Shown here one piece after another: positions 46,681 to 57,800 of a DNA stretch of 64,000 nucleotides. Both the position numbers and the translations under genes were made by a program. The notes under the pieces were generated by a model. The model was not told the origin of the DNA, did no database searches, and saw only the letters and a list, made by a program, of their open reading frames with translations. This DNA comes from Branchiostoma belcheri (lineage: Eukaryota; Chordata; Leptocardii; Amphioxiformes; Branchiostomatidae), in NCBI RefSeq assembly GCF_001625305.1, contig NW_017803854.1, forward strand, positions 2,533,299-2,597,298, in the 5' to 3' direction. Numbering within the stretch: position 1 is the stretch's first letter; every line of letters begins with the position of its first letter.

Positions 46681-47168
46681 AAATTTGGCGCCATTAACCA
46701 GTATAACAAAATATAGCTTTCGTAGACTTGAAGTTAAGAATTGCTCTCAGTTTCAACGGAATGGGACACTATATTATCCAGACATATCTGTAAAATATTT
46801 TACATAGTAGTCTATAATTTTGCGCCTGGAGATGTATTCCATAGGATGAAAATTTGGCGCCATTAACCAGTATAACAAAATATAGCTTTCGTAGACTTGA
46901 AGTTAAGAATTGCTCTCAGTTTCAACGGAATGGGACACTATATTATCCAGACATATCTGTAAAATATTTTACATAGTAGTCTATAATTTTGCGCCTGGAG
47001 ATGTATTCCATAGGATGAAAATTTGGCGCCATTAACCAGTATAACAAAATATATATAGCTTTCGTAGACTTGAAGTTAAGAATTGCTCTCAGTTTCAACG
47101 GAATGGGACACTATATTATCCAGACATATCTGTAAAATATTTTACATAGTAGTCTATAATTTTGCGTC
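46661..47168. repeat. 169-bp tandem repeat, three copies, starting inside the XKR coding end
   Basis: The unit begins AGATGTATTTCATAGGATGA at 46661, 46830 and 46999, with near identity (third copy has a 4-bp ATAT insertion). The first 20 bp of unit 1 encode the last XKR residues and stop codon, so the following two units carry pseudo-copies of the stop region within the 3' UTR. Confidence 0.93.
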
Positions 47169-47562
47169 TGGTATATTTCAAAGCGGTGACTTGAAAAAAA
47201 GGAGAGCTAGCTTAAAATATAGGGTGTATGGGGTGTAAGTAAGAAAAACCATGATTTGACAATATGAAAATCATCGATATCACAATATGGAACATTTGAT
47301 TTCTTCAGATTTCTTATCTTTTTGGTAATAAATGCGAATATTGTCGACTCTGTTCTATTTATGATCTTACAATTGTTGCTAATATTTCCTCTTGCAAGTT
47401 ATGTAGCCCTTAGGGCAATATTTTACTCGCCCAACAGCCTGCTATACACAACATAATGTTTACTATAAAGTGCAGAATGCGTATGATCAGGTACGTGCAC
47501 TAGTAGGGTCACCCTCACTAGATCAATCTTACCTTATCCAGAGTTAGATCTGTATACAGGTT
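47169..47562. other. Intergenic between convergent XKR and NHLRC3-like genes
   Basis: AT-rich, no coding signal. It ends at the target duplication of the MITE at 47572. Confidence 0.5.
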
Positions 47563-47571
47563 GTTTAAACC

Positions 47572-47737
47572 TAGTCTCCACCAGACTGCTTTTAAATCGA
47601 AGAAATCGGCCTAGGAAGGGTATTAATTGGCGAGGATTTGATCGTCGATGGCCGTCTACCTTCTCTCGCCAATTAATACTCTTTTAGGTCGATTTCTACG
47701 ATTTATTCTGCCTGCAAAAGAAGTCTGGTGGAGACTA
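47572..47737. mobile_element. TAGTCTCCACCAGACT MITE abutting the NHLRC3-like stop codon
   Basis: 166-bp foldback element with GTTTAAACC on both sides (47563-47571 and 47738-47746), a perfect 9-bp target duplication. The right-hand duplication contains the stop codon of the minus-strand NHLRC3-like gene (47740-47742). Confidence 0.9.
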
Positions 47738-47739
47738 GT

Positions 47740-50678
47740 TTAAACCGACGGTAAGAACTTATAACACGTATTGCCGCCGATGTCCCCCACGTAAATGGCC
47801 CCAGTTGATTGGCTGACAGACAAGAGGTGCGGTTGGGCGCCCTCCTTCATTTGCATACTGTCAATCACCTGGCAGTCTCCTAGGCAACCGGGTTCTTTTG
47901 GAGCGGCGATGACGACGATCCGGCGAGCCTTCATCTGGAGAGCGAGGATGTGGGACCTGTCTGCGCTGAACCTGTGGTGGGATATTTGGTACAAGACTCA
48001 GGTTTCTTATTCACACTGACCCTGACCTCTCCACATGAAATCCTTCACAGAATAAGTTCCTTTGTAGAAAGTTTTTGTTTACATAGAATAATGTAATTCG
48101 AGTTTTGTAGATTGTTAAGCCACCTTATAACTTGCGGTAATGTTTTGTCAAAGTTGGGAAAATCATTTTATCATTTTTTGTTGGAAGTTTGTCTATGCTT
48201 TTCTAAAACTTTATCTAGCAGTAAGATATGGCTGATTAGCCACACTAGACGCTGCACACGGCCAGGCAACAAACTTAGAGTGCTGGCAACATCTTTCGAG
48301 ACGGAAGGATGCCTGCTACTACTACAAATGTACTAGTACCTGGCAGTATAGACATCCTCGTCCAGTGCCCACTCCCCTATGTAGTCTCCCGTGTCTCCGC
48401 TGAACACCTGGATGCGTCTGTTCCTCCTGTCCGCCACCCACACCTGTCCGTACCTGTCCACCTCCACACAGTGAGGTATGCTGAACTGCCCGGGTGCGGC
48501 GCCCTCACCGCCTACACTCCACAGCAGCTGGTAGTCTGAACCGGCGAAGGAGAAGCAAGAGAATAGCATCATTATTTTTAGCCTGTCGAAAAGAAAGAGC
48601 AGTTGAACGACGCAGTACTAGTCTTAAACGATATCTTAAGACGCACATCACCTCGGTTTTGCCGGTTGCAGGAATAATTGTCCATGGCGTTCGTTTATAC
48701 AAAACGAAAGTTACATGGAAACGTTTCGGAAGTCCTTTATATACATGTAGTGCCACCTTTCTCAGATACACTTCTTATCGCAAGATGTGCTGCCGCAGGA
48801 AGGATACAGTCCCACACGTGACTGAATTTGCATTCCCCCCTTGACACGGTTCATGACTGGGGTAGATGTTCTTTTACTTTTTTCAAATAAAAGAAATATG
48901 GTGAAGGTCGCGAAAACCCAATATATTAGTATCTCATGGAAGGCTGAAACCTGCGATTTATTGTTAGTTACTTTGCTTGTGTCTACAAGGGCAGGCACAC
49001 AAACCCACGTACAATTAAGCCGCCCCAAACAATACTTCCGTACCAGGAAGCAATACGACCAGACCTCACCCGTAGAAAGTTTGAGGAGCCGGTTGTTCAT
49101 CCCGCCGTCCCCGTCCACCACAAACATCTCCCCTGCATCGTTAAACGCCACGTCCCCGACCTGGTCGAACTGCAGCGGGTCCAGACTCGTCCCCTTCTCT
49201 CCTGGTGTCCCGAGCGTCGTCTTCAGGTTTCCTTCGCGGTCAAACATCTTCAGACAGCAGCCCAGAGGACCTTAAAAAAAAAAGAAATATTCCGAGGCTC
49301 AACACCATGACTTGTAATTTTGGGACGAATTAAGGTGTGCACGTGTGTATGTATATGTGTGTCACGGTATGTGTCACGGCGTGTGTATCACGGTGTGTGT
49401 GTGTGTGTGTGATGTGTGTGCGTGCGTGCGTGCATGTGCGCCTGTCTGTCTGTGAGAAAGAAGAGAGCGAGGGACATCATACTGAGTCAAGGTTTGGTAC
49501 GTATGTTGGCAGGTCTATAGAATATGAATGCGAACTTAGATTTTCGCTTCCACAAACAATAGCTTTCTTTGTTGTTCTTTAAGTGCTTATAAACCTGCGT
49601 TTCGATCCCCTCTGGTCTCTCAGTCACTGACGAAAGCTAGTGGATACTAGCTGAAACGTCTGACCGTTTCCATATCCAGTTGCTTGAGTAACTGCTTTTT
49701 GGCGTATCGTATTACCTGGATGTCTAACCTTCATCGAAATAGCTTTCTCTGACACTTCAGCTTTTATTCTATCTTTTCAATCGCATGTTCCTACCGTTGC
49801 CCACGTCAGTAACCCATATCTCGGCCCCCGCTAGCCCCTGCCCGGCCGGTACTCGCACCCTGGTGCCGTGGGGCATGTGGATCTGCATAGTGTCCCAGCT
49901 CCGCAAGAGTGCGCCACTTTCGGAGAACACCAGCATCTTCGACTTCACGTCACCTCTCTGTTATTTATTCATAACGGGTACTGTTGTTAGATTGATTTGA
50001 TTTCATTTCATTTATTAAACTGTATACACAGATATACAGCCAGGACTGTCCAATTAGCCGGAGGCTATTATTATAAAGGGCTAGCCCTCATAACAGGACA
50101 ATAAACAATTATTACAAAGCAGCTGTAGTAGTAGTAGTAAGCCTTTATCTAAACTCGATAAACTATAAACAATTAACAATGCTCGTCACAATTCAGATAT
50201 TTCACGATTTGTCTATTAAACCTTACCTTCCACGTACTGGATGAAACGGATGCACGTAATACCCATATATATTAAATACTCATACGGCACATGCTCGGAT
50301 ATTGACTATAACTGTAGGTGTGCTATGGTGGTAAACGTGAGAAGCGCAGCCGCCCCGTACCTTCTTAGTTGTTCAGGAACTTTCTTCGATACCATTTACC
50401 CAAACCTACCTGGTCACAACAACAGAACTCTAGGACAGTTCTGAATTAGACCTATATAATACCGCTGGAATTCACGACTGACATACAGTCACATACATGT
50501 ATATATCATACATACCTGAGCGACGTACACTTCGCTTGTATCACCGAAGGACAAGACGTCAGTGCAAAAGACCTGCGCCTTGAAGTGTGACGTGTCCTCA
50601 GGCCACGACTCCTCAAGTTTATACATGGCTGTAGCGCTAGCAGGGGTACTTGCTGCCAGTTTTGAGACGCCGGTGATT
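47740..50678 (-). CDS. NHLRC3: NHL repeat-containing protein 3-like (N-terminal exon not found)
   Basis: Exons in transcript order: 50678-50516, 49957-49795, 49270-49070, 48535-48340, 47971-47740. The chain reads YKLEESWPEDTSHF, VAQRGDVKSKMLVFSESG, MPHGTRVRVP, IWVTDVGNG, LGTPGEKGTSLDPLQFD, FVVDGDGGMNNRLLKLS, FSIPHCVEVDRYGQVWVADR, RRIQVFSGDTGDYIGEW, AIYVGDIGGN, ending FLPSV. Order and motifs match NHLRC3, a small NHL beta-propeller protein that is secretory in vertebrates. The acceptor at the 5' end of the first listed exon is weak and the signal-peptide exon was not identified, so the N-terminus is open. The frame is intact. It is divergent from PYROXD2, and its stop codon lies in a transposon target duplication. 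Confidence 0.85.
49380..49445. repeat. (GT)n / GTGC microsatellite
   Basis: GT run with CACGGTGTGT and GTGCGTGC variants, in an NHLRC3-like intron. Confidence 0.9.
49623..49664 (+). ncRNA. Hammerhead-ribozyme-like motif, best copy
   Basis: Order on the plus strand: GTCA (stem I), CTGACGA, A, AGCTAGT-GGAT-ACTAGCT (perfect 7-bp stem II with tetraloop), GAAA, CG, TC, TGAC (stem I). The CUGANGA and GAAA boxes, stem I pairing GTCA/TGAC and a UC cleavage position agree with a type I hammerhead with a one-pair stem III. One extra A after the first box is shared by all three copies here. The downstream 70 bp recurs at 23205-23275. Confidence 0.5.
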
Positions 50679-51871
50679 CTACAGCGTAATAGGTAATGTA
50701 CCTGGTAAAACTGTGTACGTGTCACAGGCTTGTCCGACTAGTTAGTGCCTACGTATTATGTCATCGATTTTTTTCTGCAGGTTTATTTTGGGTGTGAATG
50801 TTCCAAAGCAGGACACGCATACGCGGCGCAAACGGATTTAGATGTGTTAAGAAGACACTTAGCAAAGTTATAATTTTTCTCGCTAAAAAATGGAAGTTAC
50901 GCTTTTCTGTCAAAAATTGCCGCCTAGCCGTTACAATGTATGTAATGCACGTTCCATAATTTTACTGAGCTTGGCGGGCCGATAAGAAACCAGCCGCGAC
51001 CCGCTGTACTCTGGCTTCCAGGGTACAGTATAGTATGATTTGTGTGTGGAAGCTTGCAAGCAGGACATGGACACGGAAACATGCATTTTTTTCTTCTATT
51101 CACGAAAAAATGGATCAAAGTTCCTGTCCTTAGGGGCCGTTAGGCGTAGAATTGTTAACGTTACATGGCACTAGAATTGATACACTTTCCATAGTTTCAC
51201 TGACATATAAATGATAAAATCTCATGGCTCTTTTTACGCGAGTTGTATAAATTTGTGGTCAATTTCTACTATTTATTCATGTACGGGTATAACGTTACTT
51301 GTAATCTCCAAGCAGATCCCTTTCGGTGGCCAAAAAGACAGTATCAAATTGGCCAGGCAGTATCCATTAGCCAGAGCTAGAGAAGGTCGCCGGCCACCGA
51401 CGGTGAGGGTAGCGACAAAAAAATAAAACGGCCATATATAAAAGTTAACGATCATTCCCCCACAACCTCTGCTTGGAGAGTAGTTACGTGTACAATGTAG
51501 GGGGTTTCACTTTATTAGGGGGCGTGGTCCAGTCATGGTGTCATCCCCAGGTCAGTGTGTGACGCAATCGTTGGGTAAGCTATAGAAATTGCAGGGGTGT
51601 ACGGCTCACAGAATGACGATAAAGAAAGAACTTATATCATTAAACACGACATGGCTGCTAAACTGATTATAAAAAAGAGGGTTTAAGGTGCTAAAGATAG
51701 TATGCTCACATAACAATGATCTAAATGCCTATTTCTGATCATAGATATATTGTCACACCCCTATTTCAATAGTGTGCTCTTCCAAAGATGGCGCGCTAGT
51801 CAAACAACCAAGAAAGTTTTCGTCTGTATTTGTGTGGGATCGTAGCGTAGTTTGTCGCCAAGGTTTGCGCG
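50679..51871. promoter_or_regulatory. Divergent interval between NHLRC3-like and PYROXD2
   Basis: It must contain the 5' end of the NHLRC3-like gene and the PYROXD2 promoter, but no signal-peptide exon could be recognised on the minus strand. 51300-51482 is a MITE. Promoter role is inferred from position. Confidence 0.4.
51300..51482. mobile_element. MITE of the CTCCAAGCAGAT / CTCTCCAAGCAGAGG family
   Basis: It begins AATCTCCAAGCAGATCC and ends CCTCTGCTTGGAGAG. Inside are GACAGTATCAAATTGGCCAG and TATATAAAAGTTAACGATCA, matching the inverted copy at 34965-35135. Confidence 0.8.
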
Positions 51872-54800
51872 ATGTTGTCAGTAAGAACGCTGTGTAAGAG
51901 ACTGGGGTACAGGCTGGGGAGAAGAAGTGCCTCCACCGCTGCACAACCGGAGCTGAAGACGGAGTATGATGCCATAATTGTGGGAGGAGGTTTGTAAACA
52001 TTTAACAAGTAACTCTAAGGCAAAACTGCCTATTTAAGTCTTGTTTTGAGTCCCCCATTATATAATGAAACTGTCCTGTTTTGGAAAACCTGATTTTCAT
52101 AGAGAGGAGAGAACGATTGACGTGAAAACAGTGAAAACAGCCTGGTTCAGATGATAGATTTCACGACGGTATTTATTTACACGTGGCACTTTTTTAGCAC
52201 AATAAAACAAGTCCCAGGGTCAAAGTTCGTCTGGGTAACCCCAATTTGAATATAAAATTCCACATATAGTTATGGAACCAATAAGTCAAGTCCATTTAAT
52301 AGGCATATTTTGATGATGAATGTCATGTATAATTGGTAAAACTAAGATCAATGATTGTGGAATGAATGTGATGGATTTTACCAAATTTAAAACAATTAAA
52401 AAAAATTTCTTATATTTATTTTCATTATTCTTTATTGCAGGTCACAATGGCCTTGTTGCGGTAAGTTCATTCTAATAGAATGGAACATTTTCATATTCTC
52501 CATATTCATATTTCTCAGCAGATAGTCAATAGTACGATTTTTGTAAAGAATTGGTAATAGTAAACAAGACTATTGCAAAATCTCCAAGTAGATGTTGCAA
52601 GGCAAAATTGTAACATTTTCTAGTCGCAGGGATCTGGTATGTCTTATGATCAGTCTCCCAACATTATCTATGATGAGGACATGGTTATTGATCGATTGAT
52701 TGATTGATTAATTGATTGATACTACTAGATTAATTTCATAATTTAGTTTTGCACAACGGGAGTTATTAGCCCACTATGCAAAACCCCCACTGCACTGGGA
52801 GTGTAGTTGAGCTGGGTGGCAGAAAACTATTACGGCCCAGAAGGGAGCATGCCCAACTGGACACTATGTTTAACTTGGTAAATGCATTGATGATATCTGA
52901 CTCCATTGTGCAGGCAGCCTACCTGCAGAGATCTGGTATAAACACGGTGGTGTTAGAGAGGAGACACGTGATTGGTGGAGCTGCTGTCACAGAGGAGTTA
53001 GTACCAGGTGAGCATGTCAGATATTAGTCTCCACCAGACTCTTTTGCAGGCCAAATAAATAGTAGAAATCAGCCTAAAAAGAATGTAGCTGGCCAGGGGA
53101 GTTGGCCAGCCATAGAGGGTCTATGCAGGCAAACTGGACCCTCTATGGCCAGCCAACTCCCCTGGCTAGCTACATTCTTTTTCGGCCCTTTTCTACTATT
53201 TATTTGGCCTGCAAATGGCAAAAGAGTCTGGTGGAGACTTGTGTCAGATCATCCTTCTGTCCTTCTACCTGCCAACAGTAGCTCAAGATATGGGTAACAG
53301 TTACCTGTAAATGTCTGAATATTTGCTGTGAATAGGTGAGTTACAGTATTGCCAAGACTGCAAATACTGCAAAAGCCTTCTTTCCATTGAATATTCCTAC
53401 TGCAAAATTAATTGATGCAAAAATAAATCAATTCAATCACAGTGCAAATGTATTAAACTGCTTTTTGGAATTTTTCTGGTTTTCTACTTCTATAGGATAC
53501 AAGTTTTCCCGAGCTTCCTATGTTCTCAGTCTTCTGAGGCCAAAGATCATCAGTGAACTAGAACTCAAGGTGAGATGTAAGCTTGTTTGTCTATATAATG
53601 CAGCATGGTAAGTAGTGGTAGTATCCAGTATTTCAGTAAGGCAAGAGCACAAAAAAGATGTCTGAATACTAAGACTTCAACTCACAAAACCTGCTTTATT
53701 CTTAAATAAATACTCTGTTTTTCATAGATTCTAACATCTTAACGTTGCTGTTAGACGTTGAACTGACACTGCCGTTTGAACATCCGAACTGCTCACCTCT
53801 TACACCTTTCCTACAATTGTTTTAAGTCCTAATTTCTGTGGTAATTTCTCCATGTACAGAGACACGGTCTGAAGGTGTACCTGAGGGACCCCAACTCCTT
53901 CACCCCCCTGCTGGAGCCGGATGGTACAGGCCAGTACCGGTCCCTGCTGCTGGGAAGAGACCTGAGGGAGAACCAGAGACAGATCGCACAGTTCTCACAC
54001 AGGGACGCAGAGGTCAGCTGTCTGTATCAGGGCTAGCAAAATCAGCCTTCTATATAATAGAACTTATATATTATAGAAGGGTTAATAGTATTGTAAGAAA
54101 CAGGAGGAGCGAGTAGAAACACATAAAAACCCCTGATCCCGGGCCGGGGTTCGAACCCACAACCTTCTGAGCACCAGCTTCAAAATCCGACACTCAAACC
54201 ATTCCGCTAAAAGGTCCCGGGGGCCGGGGTTCGAACCCACGACCAAACCCGGGTACCAGTTCACACGCCAACGCTCTAACCACTCAGCCGAAAAGGTCTA
54301 AACCCTTCGGCCAGGTCAGTTGGTAGCGCCTATAAACCCCCCACTGTTACAGTATGATAGTCTGTATAGTGTTATCACACAAGGATGCTGAGGTACATTT
54401 TGTAAGCTGTCTGTATCAGGGCTACGAATAAGCCTCCTGCACAGACTTCTAGTAGGGCAGCGTTTATTTCTATGAGCACTCATAGAGTGGCAGTTTCTTA
54501 CATTTAGGGGAAGACCTTGTTCAAGGCAAGAGAGAGCTGTATCCAGTGTTACGTGGTTTTGTGTGGCAAAATGGTTGGTTGTATGGCCCAGAAACCAGAG
54601 GTGCTGGGTTCAGATCCTCTCAGAAATGTACTTGACACCTCTGAAACTTTCTGAAATCTTTTCTAGTTGCTTGAGTAACAAGTTCCTTGACAAGTATTTA
54701 ACTTTGTTAGATCTTAAGTTGTAGAAGGCCATACAAAAGTCCCTGTACTTTTTGTTGAGTCAATAAAGAATGTCTATGTGACACATTATGTTGTTTCCTG

Positions 54801-57800
54801 TTGGCATGTTGTAGATATTCCCGGAGTATGAGCACACCATGAGCAGGATAGGAGAGGCTATAGAACCCCTGCTGGACAACGCCCCTCTGGACCTGCAGAG
54901 ACTCAGCCACGGCTCCAGACTGGACAAGATGAGGGCACTGATGACGGCAAAACCACTCGCTGATGCTGGTATGTGTGATGAACTACTTGGTAGTAAGGTG
55001 GTTAGGGTTGTTGCATGTTGACTCCGAAGGTTCTTGGTTGAATCCCTGTCAGGCCCCAATGTTGTGTCTGTGGGAAAGGCATTTTGCATGTATTTCTTCA
55101 CTTGACTCAGCTGAAAATGAGAGCCTATTACCTAGCCAACCAGCCAACCATTCAAGATATGATAGCTCAGTTAGGGGGGGCCTGCATGGGGGTCCCGACA
55201 ATGCTCTACGCTAAATTGTGATAGCTCTCGATTACACTTTACGATAAATTCCAAGTGGCTGCAAAGCATTACATAGAATTATAACAGCAAATACGCAAAA
55301 TGCGCCAATGACACTCTACGTTGAATTAGGGCGGTCCGTCTATGCTCTACGTAGACGCTCTACGCTCTACGCCATTTAGGGTGAAAAATACCTCATCAGA
55401 TTTGAGAGTCAGTCACTTTTTCTTACCAAGTACATTGTAGTCTTGACTTTCTATATATATCAGTTTCATGAGTGAAGTTTTTGTTGTTACAGCGAAGGCT
55501 CTGGGTAGTGACCTGAATGCCTTCATTGAGTTGCTGACTGCACCTGCCAACAAGATAAGTATGGAATAGTGTCAGATGGTCTGTTGAAAATATTACCATT
55601 GACTACAAAACATTTCTCATTTTTTTTTGTACATTGTAAGTACCAGCAGATTGTAAGATGATATCTTTTCTGACACAATATTTAAAAACTATGGAATGTC
55701 ATCCTTAATGTATATTATGCAAATGCGACCTTAAACTAGATGGTCTGCTATGCACAATGAAGTACTATGCACAATGCATATGAGTTTTGTGCAGCCACAG
55801 TATCTATTCTTAATGTGCTATTGAGATATACATGTATTTTGCTGCTTTTTCTCCCTTCACATGTTGGATAAGTGGTTTGAGTCGGAGCCCCTGAAGGCAA
55901 CGTTGGCCACAGATGCAGTGATAGGAGCCATGCTGACGCCTAACACTCCTGGCAGTGGGTAGGTCATGGAAACTGTAATAAATTCAATATAAACATCTAT
56001 TAGATACAAATTTGAATTTAAATACATGTATGCATCATTATATGTTTTTCTTGTTTCATGGATTAGTAGTGCCTTGCTTCATTGCACATTGAATAAGTAA
56101 CACCTAGCTTCAGTGCAAAGTGAACCAGTCATAACTTGATGACAGACAGTCATTGAAATGTCAGACAAAAAGATGAAAAAAGATGACAGACAGTCATTGA
56201 AGTGTCTAGCCTGGGTGTCATCCGATTTGGATGGCACCCAGGCTACCAAATGTCAGCTCTTGTTAAACAAGTGACAGTGAAAAAACTGCCAGGTATTCTA
56301 TATTGCCTGTTTTGTGTATTCTTATATGTATTGCTGTCTTTGACTACTAGTATGTAAAATTTGTTGTTATATACATGTGTTTTTTGTATGGGGGAGGGCA
56401 ACTTGTAAAGGTGCGTATGCACCTGTTTTGCCCTCGCTTTCTCTTTGCGAAAAATTCTATTAAAACAAATAAAAACAAATAAACAAATATTGTATCCTGT
56501 ACATTAATTGTGGAGATATTGTCTTCCTGATTGCAGGTATGTTCTCCTTCACCATGTGATGGGAGAGTTGGAGGGAGTGAAGGGTGCGTGGGGTTACGTG
56601 GAGGGAGGGATGGGGGCCGTGTCACAGGCCATCGCTAACTCAGCTCAGGAGCAGGGCGCAACTGTGCTGACAGAGAAGGTGGGAGAGAGAAATTTTTTTA
56701 TGTTTGAGCTTTGAGATGTTTGAGATTTTCATTGGCTAGGAAATTCAGAATTTTGTAAAGTTTGAATTATTCATTGGCTAAGAATAGAAGTCTCTGTTGC
56801 TATACTACATTTTAATGCCTGTGGGGGAACCATGCCGGACATATGCCCTGTATGTACCGACGCACGGCAAAAGGCGCCCAGGGCGCCAGCGACTCGACTA
56901 CCTGGGCTACATCCGGAACCTGTTGGGGGACACCGAGGGTGACCACCTGGGCTACATCCGGAACCTGTTGGGGGACACCGAGGGTGACCACCTGGGCTAC
57001 ATCCGGAACCTGTTGGGGGACACCGAGGGTGACCTGCGTCCAGAGGACATTGCCAACCTGTCGGCGGATCGACGGTCATGATGAAAACGATGATGATGAT
57101 GATACTACATTTTATTTTATTCCAAGAAGAAGCTACAAATTACAAGAAGGATCTACTATATTCCAAGTCCAAGAAGGATCTACTATATACTGTACTCATC
57201 AGTGTAAAAGTGCAAAATGAAGTCTAAATATTTAGTCAGAAACAGTTTTTTGTTTTCATCCAAGTTTTTGCGTGCTAGTTGCCATTTAAGTTCAAGTCAA
57301 AGGTAGTGTCTTTGAAGTTTGAAAACTAGAATGTTTTTTCCTCCTTCCTTAGCCTGTTAGTTCTATACTGGTGAATGGTTCAGGGGAAGCTTGTGGAGTG
57401 GTGTTGGAGGATGGCACAGAGATCAAGGCTACCATGCAGATAGTCATGTCTAACGCCACACCAAAAGTCACCTATCTGGACCTGGTCTCCAAGGTAAGAA
57501 AGGAAACTGAAAAGTAAATTTTAAGATGACATTTTGCAAAGCAAATGCATTAATGTTCCACCATATGGTGATGATCTGGCTCAACAAACTACTCAGCATT
57601 TCCGTTCATTCATACTCAAACACTATCATACACATATTATACACTCTCTTTATGTAGTTTGCCATACATTGTACCATGTGCAATTGTCGTGCAATAAAGT
57701 TCTACATGTATATTATGCATTTGTTGACCAGCTTCTCAAACTCTGTTCTACAACTTGTTAGTAGACATATTGTAATCTGAGGTAACAGGTGAACTAATAG

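Noticed and set aside
54105..54300. Two genuine tRNA genes
   Set aside because: A and B boxes are present but acceptor stems do not pair cleanly and the two units are fused; better explained as SINE monomers.
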